A stretch of 5,152 bases of DNA, taken from NCBI GenBank assembly GCA_023426005.1, contig JAFABO010000037.1, positions 1 through 5,152 of the forward strand. Reading direction: 5' to 3'. The notes under the pieces were generated by a model. The model saw nothing but the letters and a program-made list of their open reading frames with translations. It had not been told where the DNA came from and made no database searches. Source of the DNA: Bacillota bacterium (GTDB lineage Bacteria > Bacillota > Clostridia > Acetivibrionales > DSM-1351). Within the stretch, counting starts at the first letter, position 1. Every line of letters starts with the position of its first letter. The translations under genes and the position numbers were made by a program. Shown piece by piece: positions 1 through 4,713 of the stretch.

Positions 1-65
1 CGTTTCTTTTTCTTCTTCTTTGGCTGCTCTTCATTACCAACCGCAGCTTTTTCATTAGGTTTCAT
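1..65 (-). CDS. N-terminus of a lysine-rich protein, cut by the window edge
   Basis: Only the first 21 codons are visible, starting at the ATG at 63-65 on the minus strand and running off position 1. The start is well supported: an AGGAGG ribosome binding site (71-76) lies 5 nt upstream and a good promoter lies at 106-134. The visible peptide begins MKPNEKAAVG and then carries a run of six lysines (residues 16-21), so it is hydrophilic and strongly basic, with no signal peptide or membrane segment in this part. The basic run could be a flexible nucleic-acid or membrane-surface contacting tail, but that is a guess. I do not recognise the family. It is transcribed in the same direction as the bactofilin upstream of it, but a terminator and a separate promoter between them suggest an independent transcription unit. 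Confidence 0.7.
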   Translation of the reverse strand, partial: MKPNEKAAVGNEEQPKKKKKK

Positions 66-70
66 AATAT

Positions 71-76
71 CCTCCT
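71..76 (-). promoter_or_regulatory. Ribosome binding site of the partial lysine-rich gene
   Basis: The minus strand reads AGGAGG, followed by 5 nt and then the ATG at 63-65. This near-consensus site is the main reason to accept the short, edge-truncated reading frame as a real gene. Confidence 0.8.
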
Positions 77-105
77 CAACTGTTTGTAAAACATTTGTTC
101 TCAAT

Positions 106-134
106 ATTATATCACAGCGCGAAATGAGCCGCAA
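106..134 (-). promoter_or_regulatory. Candidate sigma-A promoter with extended -10 for the partial gene
   Basis: On the minus strand a perfect TATAAT (106-111) is preceded directly by TGA, which gives an extended -10. A TTGCGG hexamer (129-134) lies 17 bp upstream. Transcription would start at about position 99, leaving a leader of roughly 35 nt that contains the AGGAGG site. The -35 matches the consensus only in TTG, but the extended -10 and the spacing compensate. The promoter is read from sequence only. Confidence 0.6.
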
Positions 135-154
135 CAAATTGCCGTGCCGGGGAA

Positions 155-206
155 TTCTTAACTTTTCATTAAGAAATGTTAAAATATCACTTGTATTGGA
201 ACAAGT
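155..206. repeat. Two small inverted repeats upstream of the partial gene's promoter
   Basis: TTCTTAA (155-161) and TTAAGAA (169-175) form a perfect 7-bp inverted repeat with a 7-nt spacer. ACTTGT (189-194) and ACAAGT (201-206) form a perfect 6-bp inverted repeat with a 6-nt spacer. Both lie just upstream of the candidate promoter at 106-134, where an operator or activator site could sit. Both are short, and the first is AT-rich, so chance is possible. Confidence 0.3.
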
Positions 207-254
207 CATCTCACTATTAATAAAGTACGGTGGATACCCCGGAGATGTCTGCTT

Positions 255-295
255 TTAAAAATAAAAACCCCGGTCCACTTTAAGTGAAACGGGGT
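255..295 (-). terminator. Intrinsic terminator after the bactofilin gene
   Basis: On the minus strand the hairpin at 295-267 has an outer stem of six pairs (ACCCCG with CGGGGT) and an inner five-pair stem (CACTT with AAGTG). Two mismatches flank one pair between the two stems, and a single base closes the loop. It is followed immediately by TTTTTATTTTTAA (about 266-254). This is the classic rho-independent layout and lies 17 bp past the bactofilin stop codon, so it probably ends the M23-bactofilin transcript and isolates the lysine-rich gene downstream. Confidence 0.85.
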
Positions 296-307
296 ACGGT
301 CAACCGT

Positions 308-331
308 TGAGTCAGGCTTCTTCCTGACTCA
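308..331. repeat. Perfect 9-bp hairpin spanning the bactofilin stop codon
   Basis: TGAGTCAGG (308-316) and CCTGACTCA (323-331) are exact reverse complements separated by 6 nt. The bactofilin stop codon (312-314 on the minus strand) sits inside one arm. No T-run follows directly on the minus strand, so it is not a terminator by itself. On the plus strand a T-run follows, but only after about 9 nt. It may protect the 3' end of the mRNA or affect termination of translation. That role is inferred. Confidence 0.6.
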
Positions 332-737
332 GGTCCGAGCTTTTTTTAAAGTCCTTTTTCTTACCGAGCAATATCGGTTTTGCAGAAGAGGCTTCAAGCA
401 TTTTGCAGTTGCCGTCAAACAGACTGCCTTCCTCGCAGACAAAGGATTTTACCTGTATATCTCCGATTACCCTGGCAGTCGGCAAAAGCTTCAGCAGGCC
501 GGAGGAGAATACATTTCCTTCAATATTCCCGGCAACATGTATATTGGTTGCTGTGATGTCCCCCTTTATAACCGAGGTTTCACCTATGAACAGGTCACCC
601 TGGACAGTCACATTTCCCGTAACCCTGCCGTCGATCCTGACTATCCCTTTGGAGGTCACATCTCCTTTGAGTTCTGTATTTGCGCCTACCAGTGTATCAA
701 AGGTAACCTTTTCGAAATCTGTTTTTCTATTAAACAA
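312..737 (-). CDS. Bactofilin family polymer-forming cytoskeletal protein
   Basis: This is a 141-residue protein of the bactofilin (DUF583, PF04519) type. Bactofilins polymerise without nucleotides into beta-helical filaments at the cytoplasmic face of the membrane and act as scaffolds for cell-shape and cell-wall enzymes. Residues about 15-113 show the repeating turns of such a helix: KGDV (24-27), DGRVTGNV (36-43), QGDL, KGDI (58-61), AGNIEGNV (69-76) and IGDI (91-94). The tail (about 114-141) is lysine- then glutamate-rich and probably disordered. The N-terminus MFNRK resembles the short Met-Phe-plus-basic membrane-binding tip described for some bactofilins. The start is TTG (735-737), chosen because a perfect AAAGGAGG site lies 7 nt upstream and no ATG in this frame fits. 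The length is typical of the family. The gene lies 80 bp downstream of an M23 peptidase on the same strand, a pairing known from cell-shape modules, and ends at an intrinsic terminator. Confidence 0.92.
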   Translation of the reverse strand: MFNRKTDFEKVTFDTLVGANTELKGDVTSKGIVRIDGRVTGNVTVQGDLFIGETSVIKGDITATNIHVAGNIEGNVFSSGLLKLLPTARVIGDIQVKSFVCEEGSLFDGNCKMLEASSAKPILLGKKKDFKKSSDLSQEEA

Positions 738-744
738 GTTTATT

Positions 745-752
745 CCTCCTTT
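745..752 (-). promoter_or_regulatory. Strong ribosome binding site that fixes the bactofilin TTG start
   Basis: The minus strand reads AAAGGAGG, 7 nt before TTG at 735-737. The near-perfect match to the 16S rRNA tail compensates for the weak start codon and leaves little doubt about the start. The right arm of a 10-bp hairpin (760-769) ends only 7 nt upstream. Confidence 0.85.
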
Positions 753-759
753 AACGGTG

Positions 760-800
760 ATTAGAGTAATTATAACTTCAGCTTCAACTTTTACTCTAAT
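760..800. repeat. Perfect 10-bp inverted repeat between the M23 peptidase and bactofilin genes
   Basis: ATTAGAGTAA (760-769) and TTACTCTAAT (791-800) are exact reverse complements around a 21-nt centre. On the minus strand the centre runs into a TATAAT (769-774). The element fills most of the 80-bp gap and sits just upstream of the bactofilin ribosome binding site. It could be an operator over an internal promoter, or an RNA hairpin in the shared transcript that tunes bactofilin translation or mRNA decay. No T-run follows, so it does not look like a terminator. Confidence 0.6.
769..797 (-). promoter_or_regulatory. Weak candidate internal promoter for bactofilin
   Basis: A perfect TATAAT -10 (769-774, minus strand) lies inside the inverted repeat. 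The region 17-19 bp upstream offers only a poor -35: AGAGTA at 17 bp (792-797), or a two-base match at 19 bp. Transcription would start near 762, just upstream of the bactofilin ribosome binding site. Without a good -35 this is tentative, and read-through from the M23 gene is equally plausible. Confidence 0.3.
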
Positions 801-817
801 TCTACCATATTTTGATA

Positions 818-1777
818 CTAATGGGCCAATTTTAAATTGACATACTCAGTAGGATCAACAGGTGTATTGCCGATCCTGATTTCAAAATGCAAATGGGGTC
901 CTGTGCTGTTGCCGGTGCTGCCTACCAGAGCAATCTTTTGACCTTTACTCACCAGGTCGCCTTTTTTTACCAGAAGTTGTGAAGAGTGACCGTAAATTGT
1001 TCTGAAACCATTGCTGTGATCAAGCTTTACATTGTAGCCGTAGCCGTTGGAGTATCCGGCGAACTCTACGACACCGGAGGCTGCCGCAAAGATGGGATCA
1101 CCTTTTGACGAGGAGATATCCACGCCTTCATGAATCTTATTTACTTTTTGAATGGGGTGGTTCCTCATGCCAAAAGGTGAAGTGACCAACCCCCTGGCCG
1201 GAACAAATGTGGGGATGGAATCTATGTATTTTTCCAGCTTTTCATTTGTTTTCAGGAGCTGAGCAGTCAAATCCCCATTGTCATTAAAGCTGTTATTCAG
1301 ATCCCCGACAAGGTTGCCCAGCTTTGCAAGATCCATTATTGCATTGTTGCTGCTTTTTGATGGGACAGAGCCTCTGCTGGTTTTTTTCAGATAGTCGTCG
1401 GCTATGTCAGCATATAGTTTTGTGAATTCCTCAATCTTTGATTTAGCACTGGTATTTTCCTGTTTCATACGTTCTAATTGAGTGCTGCTGAGGGAGAGCG
1501 ATTCATTCTGACGGTTGATTATTTCAGTCAGGTTTTTGATCTGCTGCTGTAGTTCTTCACTGCTTGTTTCACTTGCCTGGGCCTGTAAAACCACATTTTC
1601 CTTTTGATAGCCATACACAAGGGCAAATACAGCAGCAGTTGAGAAAATCAGCAATGTAACCAGCAACTTCACAACCGGTGCCTTAAAGGATATTTTTCTG
1701 ACATGGTCATTTGTGTGTGGGATAATGACCACAGAATAACTCTTACCCAGTTTTTTTAAACTACTTAAAACTTTCAT
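818..1777 (-). CDS. Membrane-anchored M23 (LytM-type) peptidoglycan endopeptidase
   Basis: This is a zinc metallopeptidase that cleaves peptide cross-links in peptidoglycan, anchored in the membrane with its catalytic domain outside. It has 319 residues from the chosen start: a basic cytoplasmic N-terminus (1-33), one membrane segment (about 34-57), a helical and probably coiled-coil stretch (about 60-130), a Ser/Asn-rich linker and a C-terminal M23 domain (about 193-312). The catalytic set is complete: HEGVD gives His216 and Asp220, YGH gives His264, and PHLHFE gives His295 and His297. The conserved GMRNHPI lead-in is also present. I chose the ATG at 1775-1777 because a GGTGG element lies 11 nt upstream. 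An ATG 18 bp earlier (1793-1795) has no ribosome binding site and would add MVVILK. The gene is followed by a bactofilin, so it is probably the hydrolase that the bactofilin positions, as in LmdC-type or Csd-type shape systems. That partnership is inferred from gene order. It could instead act in sporulation or cell separation. Confidence 0.92.
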   Translation of the reverse strand: MKVLSSLKKLGKSYSVVIIPHTNDHVRKISFKAPVVKLLVTLLIFSTAAVFALVYGYQKENVVLQAQASETSSEELQQQIKNLTEIINRQNESLSLSSTQLERMKQENTSAKSKIEEFTKLYADIADDYLKKTSRGSVPSKSSNNAIMDLAKLGNLVGDLNNSFNDNGDLTAQLLKTNEKLEKYIDSIPTFVPARGLVTSPFGMRNHPIQKVNKIHEGVDISSSKGDPIFAAASGVVEFAGYSNGYGYNVKLDHSNGFRTIYGHSSQLLVKKGDLVSKGQKIALVGSTGNSTGPHLHFEIRIGNTPVDPTEYVNLKLAH

Positions 1778-1815
1778 TTTTAAAATTACCACCATCTCAT
1801 ATTTCGTTCGGGAAA

Positions 1816-1845
1816 ATTATTTTAAGCGCAAAATCAATAAAACAA
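1816..1845 (-). promoter_or_regulatory. Low-confidence candidate promoter for the M23-bactofilin unit
   Basis: On the minus strand, AATAAT (1816-1821) lies 18 bp downstream of TTGTTT (1840-1845), placing a start about 30-35 bp before the M23 start codon. Both hexamers are imperfect and the region is so AT-rich that such matches arise by chance. A promoter for another sigma factor is equally possible. Confidence 0.25.
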
Positions 1846-2069
1846 TCATATATGGATTATTTCCACATTTGCTGCCATATTAACAATTGCCCGTTTTTAA
1901 TTTAATAAATTTGGACGCAAATAAGCGCAGTTATCATTTGTAGGAGTAAAAAGAAGAAATAACCATAGAAGCGTAATTAGCAAATTAATATATTCTACAA
2001 TAAAATGAAATATCCTTTTTTTACTGATTAAAAAAAATATTATTGCGGCAATTATTATGGCATAAACTA

Positions 2070-2078
2070 TGGTATAAT
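2070..2078 (+). promoter_or_regulatory. Extended -10 promoter candidate for the chemotaxis receptor gene
   Basis: TGGTATAAT gives a perfect TATAAT (2073-2078) with the TG of an extended -10. No convincing -35 lies 16-19 bp upstream, which extended -10 promoters can tolerate. It predicts a leader of about 90 nt before the ATG at 2177. No sigma-D (flagellar type) promoter was recognised, although many chemotaxis genes use one. Confidence 0.5.
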
Positions 2079-2090
2079 ATTACCAGATTT

Positions 2091-2129
2091 TTTGACTAAA
2101 TTTGACTTTGGAGTAAAGGATTTTTTAAA
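2091..2129 (+). promoter_or_regulatory. Tandem TTTGACT repeat, possible second promoter or regulator site
   Basis: TTTGACT occurs at 2091-2097 and again at 2101-2107, spaced exactly 10 bp. The second copy contains TTGACT, which with TTTAAA (2124-2129) 16 bp downstream makes a moderate sigma-A promoter. Alternatively the two copies are half-sites for a protein bound on one face of the DNA, just downstream of the start expected from the TATAAT at 2073-2078, where binding would repress. Confidence 0.3.
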
Positions 2130-2166
2130 CTTGTATCGAATTACTTAAATTAACTGACTTTTATTT

Positions 2167-2171
2167 GGAGG
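2167..2171 (+). promoter_or_regulatory. Ribosome binding site that fixes the chemotaxis receptor start
   Basis: GGAGG lies 5 nt before the ATG at 2177. It overlaps the in-frame TTG at 2165, so that upstream codon cannot be the start. The protein therefore begins MKNVKS rather than with four extra residues. Confidence 0.85.
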
Positions 2172-2176
2172 TTGCC

Positions 2177-4501
2177 ATGAAAAATGTCAAGAGCACCGTT
2201 ATAGGAGCTTTTAGTATAGTTATTGTAATATCCTTGCTCTCATCGGCCATATCGTTCTTTGGCTACAATAAAGTAATGGATTCGGTAAATAATATACAGA
2301 TCAACAAATCCAATCAGGACATGCTTCAGGAGCTGTCGGAACTGTCTTTAAAAAGGCAGCAGCTGGCAACTCAAAGTGTAACTTCCATGGAATATAAAGA
2401 TACCAAGGAATTTCAAGCCTTTGGAGACAGTATCGACAATATTGCAAACAAACTGTTAAATGCCGGGATCAGCCAAACCGACAAGGAGACTGTTCAGCAG
2501 CTGTCGGCTGTAAACAGGAAGTATGCCGATGTCTATCTGAATACAATGGCCGCCGACCTTAAGGCTTTTGACAACAAAAGCATTGCCGGGTTGTCCAAAA
2601 ATGTTCAAAGCATTTATGACGATATCCAGAAGGAGCAGCTTGAGCAAAGGGTCCAGCTGGCTTCTGCCCTGGAAAAGGAACTCAACAATTCATTATATGA
2701 TATTACTGAAATTAACAGAAAATTAAAGCTTATAAACTCGGACTCTAAGGAAATGGATATTGATTTTGTAGAAGTAAAAAATCTTCTGGCCGATGTTTTG
2801 AGCAGACTGCCGGCAACCGGAGCAAATGCCGGAGTTTCCGGAGATGAAGAAGCGGAATTGAACAAAAAAATTGAAGCATTGAAGCAGGGCATAACAAATG
2901 TGGCGGCCGACGGCCGGATGATTCTTGAGAATTCGGAGGTTTTCGGCTTTGACAGGGTTTTCAATATGAAACAGTTGAAAACCGATCTTGAGCGGTATCA
3001 AAAGCTGACTGAAATTATTTACCTGACGGCGCAGAATAATTCGGAATTGATGTATTCCGCTTCAGCATATGACGATAAGTCTTCAGATATCAATAAAAAT
3101 AAGGCGGCAATTGAGCAGTTGTTTAAAGAACTTGCAGATAGCGGCTTCAACAAAGAGGCACTGGATAAGATAAAAAGCCGGCATGCGGAATATGCTGCCG
3201 CTGCAGCCGAGGTGCAAAAGAGAAGTTTAATAATGCAGAAGGCTGCAATAACCAATGGTTATAACAGCATGACAGAAATGAACAGGGAATTTACCGATAA
3301 TATCAATAAGCTGAGGCTTTCCTTTAACGGGTATCTGGCCCAGGATATAAAAACCTCCGGACAGATCAAGACTGCCATATTGTGGGTATTAATAGCAATA
3401 ACCATATTATCAATATCGGTGGGTATGGTTCTGGCATTTGTTTTATCAAGGAGAATTACAAACCCCATAAATTCTCTGGCAGCTATTCTGTCACGTGTTG
3501 AAAAAGGAGATCTGACCGTGCGGGCCAACATCGGGGCCGACGGAGAAATAGGCGGGCTGGGCAGGAAGGTCAACAGTGTCCTTGACGGACAGCAAAAGAT
3601 GGTTGAGCAGTTCAGGGATACCACTAATGAAATAAGCAATCTTAAGCAGCGGTTGACCGTACTTGTCAGCCAGAACCGCGAAAGCGTAAGTAAAATTTCA
3701 AATTACAGGAAAAACCCTGTTCAGGTGTCAGGCAGGTCTATTGACACCGAGAGTATCATAACGGATGTGAAAAGCGTTTCGCTTCAGACGCAGAAGGCTG
3801 CCGACGACAGCAAAAGAGCCATAGAACTTGCAAAGTCCAGGGAAAAGACTGTGGAAGAAGCAGGAGTGGTTATAAATACCGTAAATGAAACTGTAAAATC
3901 CATTGCCGCTTCCATATCAAAGCTTGAGGAATCTTCCGGAAAGATAGGAGAAATAACAAATACAATTACTCAAATAGCTTCCCAGACCAATCTTCTGGCG
4001 CTTAATGCGGCTATTGAAGCAAATAGGGCCGGGCAGCAGGGAAAAGGCTTTGCGGTAGTTGCCGATGAAATAAGAAAGCTTTCGAATGCAAGCAATCAGT
4101 CTGCGGGAGAAATTAAGAACCAGATAAAGGAAATACAGTCAAGCATCAGTTTTGCAGTTGAAAAGATGAATCTGGGAGTTGTTGGTGTTGAAGACGGCGC
4201 CTCCAGAATAAATGAGGTAAAGGAGGGCATATCGGAGATAATTGAATCTGTAAACCTTGTAGCACAGACTATGAAGGAATCCGCCGATAAAGCCCATGAT
4301 CATTATGAATATACCGTTCAGTTCATCGAGGCGGTGGATTCAATGTCAAAAGCCGTATCTGAAACCTCGGCTGCCGGCGACAATGTCAATGACATTATTG
4401 AGCTTCAAACAAACACCCTAAAGGATCTCGACCAGATTTCCCTGCTTTTGCATGAGGCATCCGACGATTTGAAAAATATATCCGACAGGGTGAGAATATG
4501 A
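2177..4501 (+). CDS. Methyl-accepting chemotaxis protein, transmembrane receptor
   Basis: This is a 774-residue receptor that senses an unknown stimulus outside the cell and controls the CheA kinase through CheW. Order of parts: basic N-terminus, membrane segment 1 (about 8-30), a long, mostly helical extracellular region (about 31-398), membrane segment 2 (about 399-423), HAMP (about 424-476, with RRITNPI and GEIGGL), and the cytoplasmic helical hairpin. The tip is clear: QTNLLALNAAIEANRAG, then GKGFAVVADEIRKL (about 602-635). Two tip positions differ from the usual EAARAGE: Asn616 replaces the second Ala and Gln620 replaces the Glu. A Pro/Gly-containing stretch (about 509-521) interrupts the helix after HAMP. 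The sensor region shows no Cache or PAS signature and may be one or two helical bundles. There is no C-terminal CheR-tethering pentapeptide. The start is ATG 2177 because GGAGG lies 5 nt upstream. No other chemotaxis gene is visible, so it appears to be an orphan receptor transcribed alone. Confidence 0.95.
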   Translation: MKNVKSTVIGAFSIVIVISLLSSAISFFGYNKVMDSVNNIQINKSNQDMLQELSELSLKRQQLATQSVTSMEYKDTKEFQAFGDSIDNIANKLLNAGISQTDKETVQQLSAVNRKYADVYLNTMAADLKAFDNKSIAGLSKNVQSIYDDIQKEQLEQRVQLASALEKELNNSLYDITEINRKLKLINSDSKEMDIDFVEVKNLLADVLSRLPATGANAGVSGDEEAELNKKIEALKQGITNVAADGRMILENSEVFGFDRVFNMKQLKTDLERYQKLTEIIYLTAQNNSELMYSASAYDDKSSDINKNKAAIEQLFKELADSGFNKEALDKIKSRHAEYAAAAAEVQKRSLIMQKAAITNGYNSMTEMNREFTDNINKLRLSFNGYLAQDIKTSGQIKTAILWVLIAITILSISVGMVLAFVLSRRITNPINSLAAILSRVEKGDLTVRANIGADGEIGGLGRKVNSVLDGQQKMVEQFRDTTNEISNLKQRLTVLVSQNRESVSKISNYRKNPVQVSGRSIDTESIITDVKSVSLQTQKAADDSKRAIELAKSREKTVEEAGVVINTVNETVKSIAASISKLEESSGKIGEITNTITQIASQTNLLALNAAIEANRAGQQGKGFAVVADEIRKLSNASNQSAGEIKNQIKEIQSSISFAVEKMNLGVVGVEDGASRINEVKEGISEIIESVNLVAQTMKESADKAHDHYEYTVQFIEAVDSMSKAVSETSAAGDNVNDIIELQTNTLKDLDQISLLLHEASDDLKNISDRVRI

Positions 4502-4610
4502 TAATTTAATGTATTTTCCCTATTACAAGAAATAATTGGAAATTAAAGGTATAACCTTATTGCAATGTGGAATACTTAATATAACGGCATACTGATTCAA
4601 TAATAACTTT

Positions 4611-4638
4611 TTGTCCCTGTACAGGGACAATTTTTTTT
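4611..4638 (+). terminator. Intrinsic terminator of the chemotaxis receptor gene
   Basis: TTGTCCCTGT (4611-4620) and ACAGGGACAA (4621-4630) make a perfect 20-bp palindrome, which folds as an 8-bp stem with a GTAC loop. It is followed directly by eight T residues (4631-4638). It lies about 110 bp past the receptor stop codon. On the minus strand no T-run follows, so it acts mainly in the plus direction. Confidence 0.85.
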
Positions 4639-4668
4639 GAAGAAGCCGGATTTTCCGGCTTCTTCAAA
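4636..4668. repeat. Perfect 15-bp hairpin between convergent genes
   Basis: The arms at 4636-4650 and 4654-4668 are exact reverse complements with a TTT loop (core GAAGAAGCCGGA / TCCGGCTTCTTC). The left arm shares its first three T residues with the T-run of the preceding terminator, so the two elements are interlocked. No T-run follows on either strand (the minus strand runs into A residues). It may be a backup terminator or a 3'-end stabiliser for the convergent holin-like gene 46 bp away. Confidence 0.7.
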
Positions 4669-4713
4669 TGATAATTCCATAAAAATGTGAGTTATTTATA
4701 TCCTGCGATTTAA

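Larger units (their letters stand above)
1778..2176. other. AT-rich divergent intergenic region with no gene seen
   Basis: About 400 bp separate the divergent M23 and chemotaxis-receptor genes. I found no open reading frame with a ribosome binding site, no tRNA and no recognisable riboswitch. It contains a weak minus-strand promoter candidate near 1816-1845, a good plus-strand extended -10 at 2070-2078, and a direct repeat of TTTGACT at 2091-2097 and 2101-2107 (one helical turn apart). The rest is low-complexity AT-rich sequence. An eight-codon frame at 2004-2030 (ATG...TAA) lacks a ribosome binding site and is not called. Confidence 0.6.

Noticed and set aside
403..840. Plus-strand reading frame of 145 codons opposite bactofilin
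   Set aside because: It lies antisense to the well-supported bactofilin, has no ribosome binding site, and the protein looks like random hydrophobic sequence with no family pattern.
1793..1795. Upstream ATG as the start of the M23 peptidase
   Set aside because: It has no Shine-Dalgarno sequence, whereas the ATG at 1775-1777 has GGTGG 11 nt upstream and gives a natural MKVLSSLKK start. It is still possible.
1912..1930. GGACGCAAATAAGC, reminiscent of the core of a c-di-GMP (GEMM) riboswitch, upstream of the chemotaxis receptor
   Set aside because: The conserved helices and the CACGCACAGGGCAAACC-like segment are missing, and the site is over 250 bp from the start codon, upstream of the likely promoter.
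2004..2030. Eight-codon frame starting ATGAAATATCC in the divergent intergenic region
   Set aside because: No ribosome binding site precedes it, and such tiny frames are expected by chance.
2456..3639. Several minus-strand reading frames of 63-126 codons inside the chemotaxis receptor gene
   Set aside because: They are antisense shadows of a long, clearly recognisable coding region, with no ribosome binding sites and no recognisable domains.
315..4664. Shared 9-mer GGCTTCTTC in the hairpin at 308-331 and the hairpin at 4636-4668
   Set aside because: The flanking bases differ, and in the first case the bases encode the end of bactofilin. Two copies of a 9-mer in 5 kb do not support a repeat family.
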